Assembly (NCBI RefSeq): GCF_014196115.1
Contig: NZ_JACIDB010000005.1
Coordinates: 1 to 64,000 of the forward strand
DNA: 64,000 nt
Reading direction: 5' to 3'
Source: Sphingomonas aquatilis
GTDB taxonomy: Bacteria > Pseudomonadota > Alphaproteobacteria > Sphingomonadales > Sphingomonadaceae
Positions 46,343 to 57,055 of this stretch are shown one piece after another. How positions within the stretch are numbered: position 1 is the first letter of the stretch; each line of letters opens with the position of its first letter. Under the pieces are notes generated by a model, which was given only the letters and a program-made list of their open reading frames with translations, searched no databases and was not told the DNA's origin. The translations under genes were made by a program, and so were the position numbers.

Positions 46343-48040
46343 TTATTTCTTCGCCTGGTCTTTCTTCCACGCCTGATAAGCATCCACCGCGTCGTCCTGC
46401 TTCAGCACGCGGGACATCGGGTCGACGACGATGTGCGCGCCGGCCGGGACCGTGATCGTCGCAAGGCCCCCCGTCATCGGCACCTTTCGCACGACGTCGT
46501 CCACAGCGACCTCGACGGGGAGTGGGAAGGGCTTGCCGGTCGGGGCGACCCATTTCAGCGTCAGCTGCGTCGCGTTACGGTTGACCACCAGCTTCGGCAG
46601 CGCGGCCTGATAGAGGTAGGTGTCGAAGAACCACTGCCAGTCCTGCCCGGTCACCTGGTTGACGATCGCGATGAATTCGGGCGTCGTCCGGAACTGCGGC
46701 GTGAAATTGCCGGGCGCCGGATCGGGGCGGCCGTAGACCTCGCGGCGCAGGATTTCGCCGAAGGCTGCGTCGCCGACGGCGTTGCGCAGCGTGTGGAGGA
46801 CCCACGATCCCTTATTGTAGATGTCGCTGCCGCGACCGGGCGCCTTTTCATACACCTCTTCGGCGGCCTGCGGCTTGCCGGTGACGAGCGGCGATTCGTT
46901 GAGGATCGCCGGGCGGCTCGCCAGCATCATCGCGGTGTAGCGCCCATCGCCCTCGCGCCAGCGGCCGTAGAGCGGCTGCATGTAGGCGGTGAAGCCTTCG
47001 TGCAGCCAGAAGTCGTCCCAGTTGCTCGCGGTGAGCTGGTTGGCGAACCATTCGTGACCGAATTCATGCTGGAACAGCCAGTCGAACCCCTCGGGCGCCT
47101 TGGCGTAATTGTTGCCATAAGCGTTGATGGTCTGGTGCTCCATGCCCTTGTGCGGCGTCTCGACTACGCCGACCTTCTCGTCCGCCCAAGGGTAGGGGCC
47201 GACGGTCGATTCGTAGAAGTCCAGCGTCGGGGAGAATTCGGCGAAGAGTTTCTCGGCTTTTTCCTTTTCGCCGGACAGATACCAATAGAACATCGGGATC
47301 TCGTTGCCGAAGCGGCTCTTGTAGGTGCCGGCGATCTGTTCGTACGGCCCGACGTTCAGCGCGATGCCGTAGAGGTTCGGGTGCTTGGCCTCCCAGTTCC
47401 ACGTCGAGCGGCCGTCGTCGAGGCGATCGACGCCGAGCAGCTTGCCGTTCGATGGCGCCGACAGCCCCTTGGGCACGGTGATGTGCAGCGTCACCTTCTG
47501 CGGTTCGTAGGTCGGGTAATCGATGCACGGCCAGATGAGGTCGCAGCCCTCCATCTGCACCGCGGTCGCGATCCACGGCTGTCCGTCGGGCGTCTTCGCC
47601 CAGACGAAGCCGCCATCCCAGGGTGCGCGCACCGCGGTGTGCGGGCGGCCGCCATAGACGATCTTGACGGTGAGCTTGGCGTCCTTCGCCGCCTTTTTGG
47701 CGAGCGTGATCGTCATCCGGCCTTCGGGGTTGCTGAACCCCGCGTCGACGCCGTCGACCTGCACGGCCGTGACGGTGAAGTTCTTGTCGAGATCGACGAC
47801 CAGCTTGTTGATCCGGTCGCGCGCGGTGAAGGTGAGTGTCGCGGTGCCGTTGATCACTTCGCGGACCGGATCGACCTCGATCGCGAGATCGGCGGTGTCG
47901 AGCGTCACCTTCTTCTGCGCCGGATCGAGCGGGCCACCAGACAAAGCGGTCTGCGCGGTGATCGGCGGCATGCCCTTTTCCGCAGCGTGGCCCCCCGTCG
48001 ACAGGAGCAGCAGGGCAGCGAAGGGCAGGCGTGGCGACAT
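46343..48040 (-). CDS. exported M1-family metallopeptidase (copy 2)
   Basis: 565 aa from the ATG at 48040, with a signal peptide (LPFAALLLLSTGGHAAE). The layout equals copy 1: N-terminal beta domain, HKGMEHQTINAYG, HEFGH with the third zinc ligand in LHEGFTAY, and a C-terminal beta domain ending in a Lys-rich tail. HEFGH replaces HEFSH of copy 1, and the substrate loops differ moderately. Both copies are transcribed in the same direction; this one is upstream. They probably remove N-terminal residues from periplasmic peptides. Confidence 0.92.
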   Translation of the reverse strand: MSPRLPFAALLLLSTGGHAAEKGMPPITAQTALSGGPLDPAQKKVTLDTADLAIEVDPVREVINGTATLTFTARDRINKLVVDLDKNFTVTAVQVDGVDAGFSNPEGRMTITLAKKAAKDAKLTVKIVYGGRPHTAVRAPWDGGFVWAKTPDGQPWIATAVQMEGCDLIWPCIDYPTYEPQKVTLHITVPKGLSAPSNGKLLGVDRLDDGRSTWNWEAKHPNLYGIALNVGPYEQIAGTYKSRFGNEIPMFYWYLSGEKEKAEKLFAEFSPTLDFYESTVGPYPWADEKVGVVETPHKGMEHQTINAYGNNYAKAPEGFDWLFQHEFGHEWFANQLTASNWDDFWLHEGFTAYMQPLYGRWREGDGRYTAMMLASRPAILNESPLVTGKPQAAEEVYEKAPGRGSDIYNKGSWVLHTLRNAVGDAAFGEILRREVYGRPDPAPGNFTPQFRTTPEFIAIVNQVTGQDWQWFFDTYLYQAALPKLVVNRNATQLTLKWVAPTGKPFPLPVEVAVDDVVRKVPMTGGLATITVPAGAHIVVDPMSRVLKQDDAVDAYQAWKKDQAKK

Positions 48041-48188
48041 CGGTTTCTCCCTGGGGACAGGCGAGCGCCGGTTTCCACGCTGGGCCGGGCGATGACAAGT
48101 CCGAAGCGAGGGGGCCGAAGCGATTGCCACAAAAGCGATTGGCCCGAAGCCGATCGACCCCGCAGGCTTGCATACCGACCCGTAACGA

Positions 48189-48216
48189 TTGATGCCTATC
48201 GCAAGCCACCCCATAT
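48189..48216 (+). promoter_or_regulatory. heat-shock (RpoH-like) promoter for lon
   Basis: TTGATG at 48189-48194 and CCCCATAT at 48209-48216 are separated by 14 bases. CCCCATnT is the characteristic -10 element of sigma-32 promoters, with a TTGA-containing -35 at this spacing. The predicted transcript start would be about 38 bases before the lon ATG. Confidence 0.6.
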
Positions 48217-48259
48217 AGGCGACAAGGCCGCCCCGGTATCGGGCGGCGTCGGAGTATCC

Positions 48260-50653
<2,394 letters not shown>

Positions 50654-50696
50654 GCACTTGGCGACCCTTAGGGTCCGTGTATTAACGCTATCGAAC

Positions 50697-50720
50697 GGCC
50701 GCGTCGGAGAGGGCGCGGCC
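50697..50720 (+). terminator. hairpin after lon
   Basis: GGCCGCG (50697-50703) pairs with CGCGGCC (50714-50720), 44 bases after the lon stop. It has no T tract. It could end or stabilise the lon transcript just before the HU promoter. Confidence 0.4.
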
Positions 50721-50728
50721 ATAATCAT

Positions 50729-50757
50729 TTGACATGCCCGGCCGCGACAGCGTTATT
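50729..50757 (+). promoter_or_regulatory. sigma-70-type promoter for HU
   Basis: A perfect TTGACA at 50729-50734 is followed after 17 bases by GTTATT at 50752-50757. Transcription would start near 50764, giving an untranslated leader of about 50 bases before the HU start at 50814. Confidence 0.65.
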
Positions 50758-50813
50758 CGTTGTTCCGGCGGGGCAATGATTCTGACGCTCATGCCAAAGG
50801 GGGCAGTAACTCG

Positions 50814-51086
50814 ATGAACAAGCAGGAATTGATCGCGACTGTCGCGGACATGTCGGGCCTCGCCAAGGGCGATGCGGTCAAGGCGGTCGAAGCGGTGTTC
50901 GACGCGATCTCCGCAAGCCTCAAGAAGGGCGACGAAGTGCGCCTGGTCGGGTTCGGCACCTTTTCGGTGTCGAAGCGCAAGGCGTCGACGGGCCGCAACC
51001 CGCGCACCGGCGAGCCGATGACGATCAAGGCATCCAGCCAGCCCAAGTTCAAGGCCGGCAAGGGCCTGAAGGATTCGGTCAACTGA
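50814..51086 (+). CDS. hup: HU-family DNA-binding protein
   Basis: 90 aa histone-like nucleoid protein, MNKQELIATVADMSGLAKGD. The beta-arm signature VGFGTFSVSKRKASTGRNP and the following RTGEPMTIKASSQPKFKAGK match HU/IHF proteins; the lack of IHF-specific residues and the N-terminus favour HU. The ATG at 50814 is the usual start. lon followed by HU is a conserved order in alphaproteobacteria. Confidence 0.96.
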   Translation: MNKQELIATVADMSGLAKGDAVKAVEAVFDAISASLKKGDEVRLVGFGTFSVSKRKASTGRNPRTGEPMTIKASSQPKFKAGKGLKDSVN

Positions 51087-51191
51087 TCCGAGCGGGCGGG
51101 GCGATATTCGGGCGCAAATTTTCTCGCGCGCGGATTTTGCACTGGACAGGGGGCCACGCCGCCCCCTAAAGGCCCGCCTCCGAACTGTTTC

Positions 51192-51266
51192 GGGCGCGTA
51201 GCTCAGCGGTAGAGCACACCCTTCACACGGGTGGGGTCACAGGTTCAATCCCTGTCGCGCCCACCA
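51192..51266 (+). tRNA. tRNA-Val (anticodon CAC)
   Basis: 75 nt including encoded CCA. The acceptor stem GGGCGCG (51192-51198) pairs with CGCGCCC (51256-51262). The D arm is GCTCAGCGGTAGAGC, the anticodon loop is TTCACAC with CAC in the middle, and the T arm contains GGTTCAATCC. The anticodon reads valine codon GUG. Confidence 0.97.
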
Positions 51267-51270
51267 TATC

Positions 51271-51304
51271 AGCCCGCCAGGTCGCATCGACCGGCGGGCT
51301 TTTT
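51271..51304 (+). terminator. intrinsic terminator after tRNA-Val
   Basis: AGCCCGCC (51271-51278) pairs with GGCGGGCT (51293-51300), and an inner GGTCG/CGACC stem with a CAT loop extends it; TTTT follows. It lies five bases after the tRNA. Confidence 0.88.
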
Positions 51305-51451
51305 GGTGCGTTGCGTCCGTCGGACGGCGAGCCGATCACGCGCCGGCCATATTGCCCGTTCGTGTCATATCCCCGTCATTTTGTCGTTGCGGCCCGGGAA
51401 CAATGCGTGCCCCGTGAGCTTTAACGCCTTCACATTTCAGGGAGAGTGGTG

Positions 51452-51787
51452 ATGGTGGACTATACGACCGATCGGACCGGACAGCGCGTCGTGGTGGAGC
51501 GTCGCGGCGGTGCAGGCCGCGTGCTGGCGATCGTCGCGGTCGTCGCGCTCGTGATCGTCGGCCTGCTGTTCGCGACCGGCTTCTGGAGCGCCAAGGTGAC
51601 GAAGGACGGCTCGCTGCCGTCGGTCGACGTCAGCGCCAAGGGCGGTTCGCTGCCGAAGGTCGACCTCGATTCGAAGGAAGTCGTCGTCGGCACCACCGAA
51701 AAGACGGTTGAGGTGCCCAAGGTGAAGACCGAGAAGGAAACGATCTCGGTTCCCGCCGTCGGCGTGAAGGACAACGGCGAGAAGTAA
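51452..51787 (+). CDS. hypothetical single-span membrane protein
   Basis: 111 aa from the ATG at 51452 (GTG codons lie just before), with GGGAGAG upstream. A basic N-terminus (RTGQRVVVERRGGAGRV) precedes one membrane helix (about 25-45, VLAIVAVVALVIVGLLFATGFW in part). The outer part has two similar short units (DGSLPSVDVSAK and GGSLPKVDLDSK) and an alternating Val/Thr/Lys tail. I do not recognise it; it probably faces the periplasm. Confidence 0.72.
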   Translation: MVDYTTDRTGQRVVVERRGGAGRVLAIVAVVALVIVGLLFATGFWSAKVTKDGSLPSVDVSAKGGSLPKVDLDSKEVVVGTTEKTVEVPKVKTEKETISVPAVGVKDNGEK

Positions 51788-51899
51788 GCGCAGGCTTCTC
51801 GCGTGATGCGACGGGCGTCCTCCGTGGGGAGGGCGCCCGTTTCGTTTGTGGGGCGTTTGTGGTGTTTGGGGTGTCGTGGATCGGCGAGCCTGTCGTGTC

Positions 51900-52025
51900 C
51901 GCCCCCTCCGTCAGCGCTGCGCGCTGCCACCTCCCCCTGGCGGGGGAGGACTGACATGCGTCAAAATTCCTCCCTCGCTTCAGCGGGGGAGGGGGACCGC
52001 GGCCGCAGGGCGTGGTGGAGGGGGC
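51900..52025. repeat. nested-hairpin palindromic element
   Basis: The ends CGCCCCCTCC (51900) and GGAGGGGGCG (to 52025) pair. Inside are hairpins such as CCTCCCCC/GGGGGAGG (51930-51949) and CCTCCCTCGC with the G-rich stretch near 51983-51993. The 516-base gap from 51788 to 52303 holds this element and then the direct-repeat array at 52131; I see no gene in it. Confidence 0.7.
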
Positions 52026-52130
52026 GTTTCCGCAGGAGAGCGGCTTACCGAGATACTCAGCGGCTCCCCGCGTATGAGTGATCAACTGTAGGCATATCTG
52101 TAGCTTAGCCCGCGCCCCGTTCCCGCGGCA

Positions 52131-52196
52131 GTGTCACGAAACCGTCGCATCATCGTAACGGAACCGTCTCGAAATCCTCACGATGGCGTCATTCAA
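52131..52196 (+). promoter_or_regulatory. Pho-box-like array of six 11-bp direct repeats
   Basis: Six units of seven plus four bases follow without a break: GTGTCAC-GAAA, CCGTCGC-ATCA, TCGTAAC-GGAA, CCGTCTC-GAAA, TCCTCAC-GATG and GCGTCAT-TCAA. PhoB sites are 11-bp direct repeats of CTGTCAT/C plus an A-rich four-base spacer, so the period and consensus match. The array ends 107 bases before the lipoprotein start, a normal activator position. Units 3 and 5 are degenerate. Confidence 0.6.
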
Positions 52197-52303
52197 CGCG
52201 CCTAACCGCCGCTCCAGGGATCGGCGAACGGGGGAACCTTGGTCGATCGCGGGCACGCAGCCCGACTTCGCGACAACGCATATCGACCGGGAGCATTTCG
52301 ATC

Positions 52304-53947
52304 ATGGCGACCACCACGCGCTACGGCAAATTCCTCATGACGTCCGCCGCCTGCCTCGCGCTTGCCGGCTGCGGCGGCGCGGACAACGTCGCCTCGCCCG
52401 GCGCGGGCAGCGTGACCATCGTGCAGCCGGCCCCGACGCCGACACCGACCGCCCCCACGCCGACGCCCAGCGCGATCACCGCGGCGCAGTTCGCCGCCGT
52501 CACCACGGTGAACGGCATTTCGATCAGCGCCGACGAACAGCTGGCGATCGTGAATGCGGGCAGCAACAACAATATCAACGGCACCGGCGCGCAGATGAAC
52601 GGCGTCTACCCCGTCTCGTCGACGTCGCTGACCACCGCGACCGACCCGTCGTCGATCAACAGCTTCTTCACCAGCACCAATTACGTCGGCGCCCTGAACG
52701 GCCCGAGCGACACCAGCTTCCAGGGCTGGACCTGCAACTCGACCGCGGCGGAATTCGGCGGATCGGGCGCGCGCTGCACCGCGGTCCCGGCGATCGGCAC
52801 GCTGGCAAGCGGCACCGCCTGCCCGACGGGCACGATCACTGCGACCGGCGGCAGCGGTACCGCGACTGCAGCGACGGTCGGCGGCTTCAAGGTGTGCGAC
52901 ATCCCGCAGGCGATCACCACCAGCCTGACGCTGCCGCGTATCCCCGGCATCGCCTATCGCCTGACCGGCCAGACCGAAGTCGGCACCGATCTGGGCTCGA
53001 CCGGCGGCACCGGCGCGACGCTGACGATCGAGGCGGGCGTGACCGTCTTCTCCAACGCCAATGAGGCGACCAACGACCTGCTGCTGGTCAACCGCGGTTC
53101 GAAGCTGGTGGCGATCGGCACGCGCGACGCGCCGATCATCTTCACCTCGCAGCAGAACGTGACCTCGGCGACCGGCGAATCGGAAACCAGCCAGGGCCAT
53201 TGGGGCGGCATCATCCTGCTCGGCCGCGCACCGACCGGCGTGTGCGCCAGCGGCACCGGCCCGAACAATGCGGCGGGCAGCTCGACCACCTGCCAGCAGG
53301 CGATCGAGGGCGTCACCGGCCGCTTCTACGGCGGGCCGACCACGGCCGACTCGTCGGGCCAGATGTCCTACGTCCAGATCCGCTATTCGGGCATCGCGAT
53401 CAGCGACGGCAACGAACTGCAGGGCCTGACACTGGGCGGCACCGGCTCGGGCACGATCATCGATCATATCCAGAGCCACAATTCGGCGGATGACGGCATC
53501 GAGATCTTCGGCGGCAACACCAGCATCAAGTACATCGCGGTCACCGGCGCCGACGACGACGGCTTCGACATCGACAACGGCTATCGCGGCTTCATGCAGT
53601 TCATGATTGCGGCGCAGCGCGTCGGCGGCGCGACGGTCGACAGCTTCTCGACCGAGATCGACTCGAACAACGCCGAGGATCTGCTGCCGCGCACCTTCTC
53701 GACCTACGCCAACTTCACCTTCATCCAGACCGCGCTGGCGCCGGCTGCGATCCGTCAGCGTGGCGGTTCGGACATGCGCTACGTCAACGGCATCGTGAAG
53801 ACGGTGAGCAACGTCGCCTGCATCAACCTGGTGGCCGGCGAACAGACCAGCGGCGGCCGCACGACGATCCGGCCGAAGGACGACACGCTGCAGGACTTCG
53901 GCCCGCCGACGTTCAACTCGATCTACTTCGCCTGCCAGGGCCGCTGA
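52304..53947 (+). CDS. cysteine-rich surface lipoprotein, probable partner of the downstream TonB receptor
   Basis: 547 aa. The signal ends in a lipobox (LALAGC, Cys near 24) followed by Gly, so outer-membrane retention is expected. A Pro/Thr linker (PTPTPTAPTPTPSA) leads to a Gly/Ser/Thr/Asn-rich body with eight further cysteines. The second half has repeating strand-turn units (TIIDHIQSHNSADDGIEIFGG in part, TSIKYIAVTGADDDGFDIDNG) as in right-handed beta-helix proteins. No catalytic motif is evident. It has its own Pho-box-like upstream region and precedes the TonB receptor by 103 bases on the same strand, so the two likely form an operon. Confidence 0.8.
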   Translation: MATTTRYGKFLMTSAACLALAGCGGADNVASPGAGSVTIVQPAPTPTPTAPTPTPSAITAAQFAAVTTVNGISISADEQLAIVNAGSNNNINGTGAQMNGVYPVSSTSLTTATDPSSINSFFTSTNYVGALNGPSDTSFQGWTCNSTAAEFGGSGARCTAVPAIGTLASGTACPTGTITATGGSGTATAATVGGFKVCDIPQAITTSLTLPRIPGIAYRLTGQTEVGTDLGSTGGTGATLTIEAGVTVFSNANEATNDLLLVNRGSKLVAIGTRDAPIIFTSQQNVTSATGESETSQGHWGGIILLGRAPTGVCASGTGPNNAAGSSTTCQQAIEGVTGRFYGGPTTADSSGQMSYVQIRYSGIAISDGNELQGLTLGGTGSGTIIDHIQSHNSADDGIEIFGGNTSIKYIAVTGADDDGFDIDNGYRGFMQFMIAAQRVGGATVDSFSTEIDSNNAEDLLPRTFSTYANFTFIQTALAPAAIRQRGGSDMRYVNGIVKTVSNVACINLVAGEQTSGGRTTIRPKDDTLQDFGPPTFNSIYFACQGR

Positions 53948-53953
53948 TGCGGC

Positions 53954-54012
53954 GGGGACGCACCCGTCCCCAGCCAGCATCGGTTCCGGGGTGGCGGCAA
54001 CGCCGCCCCGGA
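53954..54012 (+). promoter_or_regulatory. two hairpins between lipoprotein and receptor genes
   Basis: GGGGACG/CGTCCCC (53954-53971, CACC loop) is followed by a 12-bp hairpin at 53985-54012 with a GCAA (GNRA) loop and one G-T pair. Neither has a T tract. Such intercistronic structures often protect the upstream message or lower read-through, giving more lipoprotein than receptor. Confidence 0.5.
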
Positions 54013-54050
54013 CACCTGTATCTACAGCCTCCTGTCCGGGATTGACGGTC

Positions 54051-56894
54051 ATGTCGCAGCGGCACGCTTTCGCCACCCTTCTTCTTCTTTCCACCACGTT
54101 GGTGGCGCCGGCCGCGCTGGCGCAGACCAATGGCGCCGGCGCCCCGGCGCAGACCTCGACGCCCGCGACCGCCAGCCCGAGCGGCGCGGCCGACCCGCAG
54201 AGCGCGGCGCCGACCTCGACCGATCAGCAGGAGGCGCCCGTCGAGGTGTCCACGCCCGGCATGAACGGCGATGGCGCGGATATCGTCGTCGTCGGCCGCA
54301 ACATCCCCAACGTGGTCCGCGCGACACCGCAGATCGTCTCGGTCCTGTCGACCGCCGACATCGCCCGCACGGGCGAAGGCGACATCGCCGGCGCGCTGAC
54401 CCGCGTCACCGGCCTGTCGGTCGTCGGCGGCGGTTTCGTCTACGTGCGCGGCCTGGGCGATCGTTATTCGTCGTCGCTGCTCAACGGATCGCCGCTGCCC
54501 AGCCCCGAGCCGTTGCGCCGGTCCGTGCCGCTCGACATCTTCCCGACGACGATCGTCGGATCGGCGCTGGTCCAGAAGACCTATTCGGTGAACTATCCGG
54601 GCGAATTCGGCGGCGGCGTCATCAATCTGACGACCAAGGCGATTCCGGACAAGAACTTCGTCCAGGTCGGCGGATCAATCGCGGCCGACGATTCGACGAC
54701 CAGCGAGCTCGGCTACACCTATTACGGCGGTGGCGCGGACTGGATCGGCTATGATGACGGCACGCGGAAAGTGCCCGCGTTCATCCGCAACGCCCCGAAC
54801 GGCAGCGGCATCATCCCGGCCGCGCAGGTCGCGCAACTGTCCAACGCCTCGACGACGCTGCTCCAGCGCAACAATCAGCTGCCGGCGAACTGGTCGGGCG
54901 AGATCAGCGGCGGGTCGGTCTACGACATCGGGTCGTCGCGCCTCGGCGTGATCGCGTCGCTCAGCGCCAGCAACACCTTCCGCACGCGATCGGCGGTGCA
55001 GCAGGACAGCGTGTCGGCCGACGGCACGCTGCGCAACGACTTCCGTACCCTGCTGACCGACAATCGCATCGTCGCCAACGCGCTGATCGGCCTGGGCCTC
55101 GAGTTCGGCGAGAACACGCTGCGCTGGACCAACGTCTACATCCACGACACGCTGAAGCAGGCGCGCGGGTCCGCGGCGGAGCTCTACAACAACGCCAGCG
55201 GCCTGCGCTTCCAACAGAACACCAACTGGTTCGAACGCCAGCTGATCGAGACGCAGCTGGTCGGGGAGTTCAAGATCACCGACGCGTTGAAGGTCGACGC
55301 GCGCGGCGCCTACGCCAATTCGAAGCGCAACGCGCCCTATGAGCGGCAGTTCGACTATCTGTGCTCGGCGACGACGACCAACGGCTATCCGATCACCAGC
55401 GACGGCATCCAGCAGGCCGGCGGGTTCCAGTGCAACGGCGCCTATCAGGTGACGCAGCGCTTCACGCCCTTCGCCTCGATCATCTTCAGCGAGCTGAACG
55501 AGGATCTGTGGACCGGTCAGGCGGACGCGTCGTACAAGATCGATGCCGATCGGCCGATCACGCTGTCGGCGGGCTATTTCTATCAGGACACCAAGCGTCG
55601 GTCGTCACGACTCGTCTTCAACTATCAGACGTCGCGGGGCGGCGGCACCGCGCCGGGCTATCCCTATAATCTGCTGCGGCCGGATTATCTGCTCAGCCCC
55701 GACGTGCTCAACAATGCCTGCCCGCTGACCGCAAACACCGATCCCTGCACGATCCAGCTGCAATTCAACACGCAGGCGGGCGCCTATCGCTACGATGCGA
55801 AGCTCAACGTGCACGCGGGCTATGTCCAGGCCGAGGCGGAGGCGTTCGACGGCCTGCGCGCGGTGATCGGCGTGCGCTACGAAAAGGGCGACGAGCGGGT
55901 CACGCCGTTCGGTGTCACGACGGGCGGTACGCGGCTGCGCAACGATTACTTCCTGCCGGCATCGACGCTGACGTGGAATTTCGCGCCCGACATGCAGTTG
56001 CGTGCGAGCGCCGCCAAGACGATCTCACGTCCGCAGTTCCGCGAACTCGCACCGCAGCAGTTCCGCGACCCCGATTCGGACCGGCTGTTCTTCGGCAACC
56101 CGCTGTTGCGCGACAGCGAGCTGTACAACCTCGAAGCGCGCTACGAATGGTTCTTCAAGCGCGACCAGCGCTTCACGCTGGCGGGTTTCTACAAGCGGAT
56201 CGATCGCCCGATCGAACAGGTCGGCTTCTACACCGGCGCCGACGACCGGTTGCAGACGGGCTTCACCTATCTGCCCAAGGCCGTGCTGTATGGCGGCGAA
56301 ATCGAGCTGCAGAAGTATTTTCCGCTTGGTGACCTGTTCGCCGGCAGCGATTTCTTCGCAACGCGGCGCGCCTTGCTGATCGCCAACTACACCTACACCA
56401 AGTCGAAGATCACTGCGGACGGCACCTGCGTGCCCAATCCGGCGGTCGACTTCCGCTCGACGGGGACGGGCCTGGCGGGCTGCGGCTCGAAGCTGGGGCC
56501 GGCGGGGCTGCTGTTCCGCGACGGCGCGCCGCTGACCGGCCAGTCGGACCATCTGGTCAACGTGCAGGTCGGGATCGAGGACAAGGAATCGCTGTCGCAG
56601 ATCACCTTGCTGTTCAACTATGCGAGCGATCGCGTGACGAACCGCGGGCCGTCGAACCTGGGCGGCAACACCTTCCAGCCCGATATCGTCGAGCATCCCG
56701 GCATCCGCCTGGATCTGGTCGCGCGACAGGGCGTCAAGCTGCTTGGCGGCGAGTTCGAGATCAAGGCCGAGGCACGCAACCTGACGCGTACGCGCTATAA
56801 CGAAAGCCAGACCTTCGCGAGCGGCAAGGAAGTGTACATCAACCGGTACAATCTCGGCCGGGTGTTCAGCCTGGGGGTGAGCGCGACGTTCTGA
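54051..56894 (+). CDS. TonB-dependent outer-membrane receptor
   Basis: 947 aa from the ATG at 54051. The signal peptide (ATLLLLSTTLVAPAALAQ) is followed by a long Ala/Pro/Thr-rich stretch (about 25-80), a TonB-box-like DIVVVGRN and a plug domain (RTGEGDIAGALTRVTGLSVV, FVYVRGLGDRYSSSLLNGSP, GEFGGGVINLTTKAIP). The barrel (about 230-947) ends in FSLGVSATF with the terminal aromatic. The plug motifs match a large-substrate receptor class seen in Caulobacter and sphingomonads rather than siderophore receptors. Cysteine pairs lie in extracellular-loop regions. Ligand unknown. Confidence 0.9.
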   Translation: MSQRHAFATLLLLSTTLVAPAALAQTNGAGAPAQTSTPATASPSGAADPQSAAPTSTDQQEAPVEVSTPGMNGDGADIVVVGRNIPNVVRATPQIVSVLSTADIARTGEGDIAGALTRVTGLSVVGGGFVYVRGLGDRYSSSLLNGSPLPSPEPLRRSVPLDIFPTTIVGSALVQKTYSVNYPGEFGGGVINLTTKAIPDKNFVQVGGSIAADDSTTSELGYTYYGGGADWIGYDDGTRKVPAFIRNAPNGSGIIPAAQVAQLSNASTTLLQRNNQLPANWSGEISGGSVYDIGSSRLGVIASLSASNTFRTRSAVQQDSVSADGTLRNDFRTLLTDNRIVANALIGLGLEFGENTLRWTNVYIHDTLKQARGSAAELYNNASGLRFQQNTNWFERQLIETQLVGEFKITDALKVDARGAYANSKRNAPYERQFDYLCSATTTNGYPITSDGIQQAGGFQCNGAYQVTQRFTPFASIIFSELNEDLWTGQADASYKIDADRPITLSAGYFYQDTKRRSSRLVFNYQTSRGGGTAPGYPYNLLRPDYLLSPDVLNNACPLTANTDPCTIQLQFNTQAGAYRYDAKLNVHAGYVQAEAEAFDGLRAVIGVRYEKGDERVTPFGVTTGGTRLRNDYFLPASTLTWNFAPDMQLRASAAKTISRPQFRELAPQQFRDPDSDRLFFGNPLLRDSELYNLEARYEWFFKRDQRFTLAGFYKRIDRPIEQVGFYTGADDRLQTGFTYLPKAVLYGGEIELQKYFPLGDLFAGSDFFATRRALLIANYTYTKSKITADGTCVPNPAVDFRSTGTGLAGCGSKLGPAGLLFRDGAPLTGQSDHLVNVQVGIEDKESLSQITLLFNYASDRVTNRGPSNLGGNTFQPDIVEHPGIRLDLVARQGVKLLGGEFEIKAEARNLTRTRYNESQTFASGKEVYINRYNLGRVFSLGVSATF

Positions 56895-56928
56895 TTTGGC
56901 GGTGGGACGAGACGCTTCTATCTGCACC

Positions 56929-57036
56929 CGTCACCCCGGACTCGTTCCGGGGTCCACTCTGCGGCGAGGGGGAAGGCTAGAGGCTCTTACCGTCCCCTTG
57001 CGGCCCGGTGGACCCCGGACCAAGTCCGGGGTGACG
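56929..57036. repeat. two-hairpin palindromic element, type A copy 4
   Basis: 108-base inverted repeat opening CGTCACCCCGGACTCGTTCC and ending with TCCGGGGTGACG. It lies between the convergent TonB receptor and oxygenase genes and may serve as a two-way terminator. Confidence 0.9.
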
Positions 57037-57055
57037 GGAGGGGGCGGGGAAAGCG

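Noticed and set aside
51192..51266. tRNA-Val as attachment site of an integrated island
   Set aside because: No integrase, no repeated tRNA 3' end downstream, and the gene order lon - HU - tRNA is an ordinary chromosomal one.
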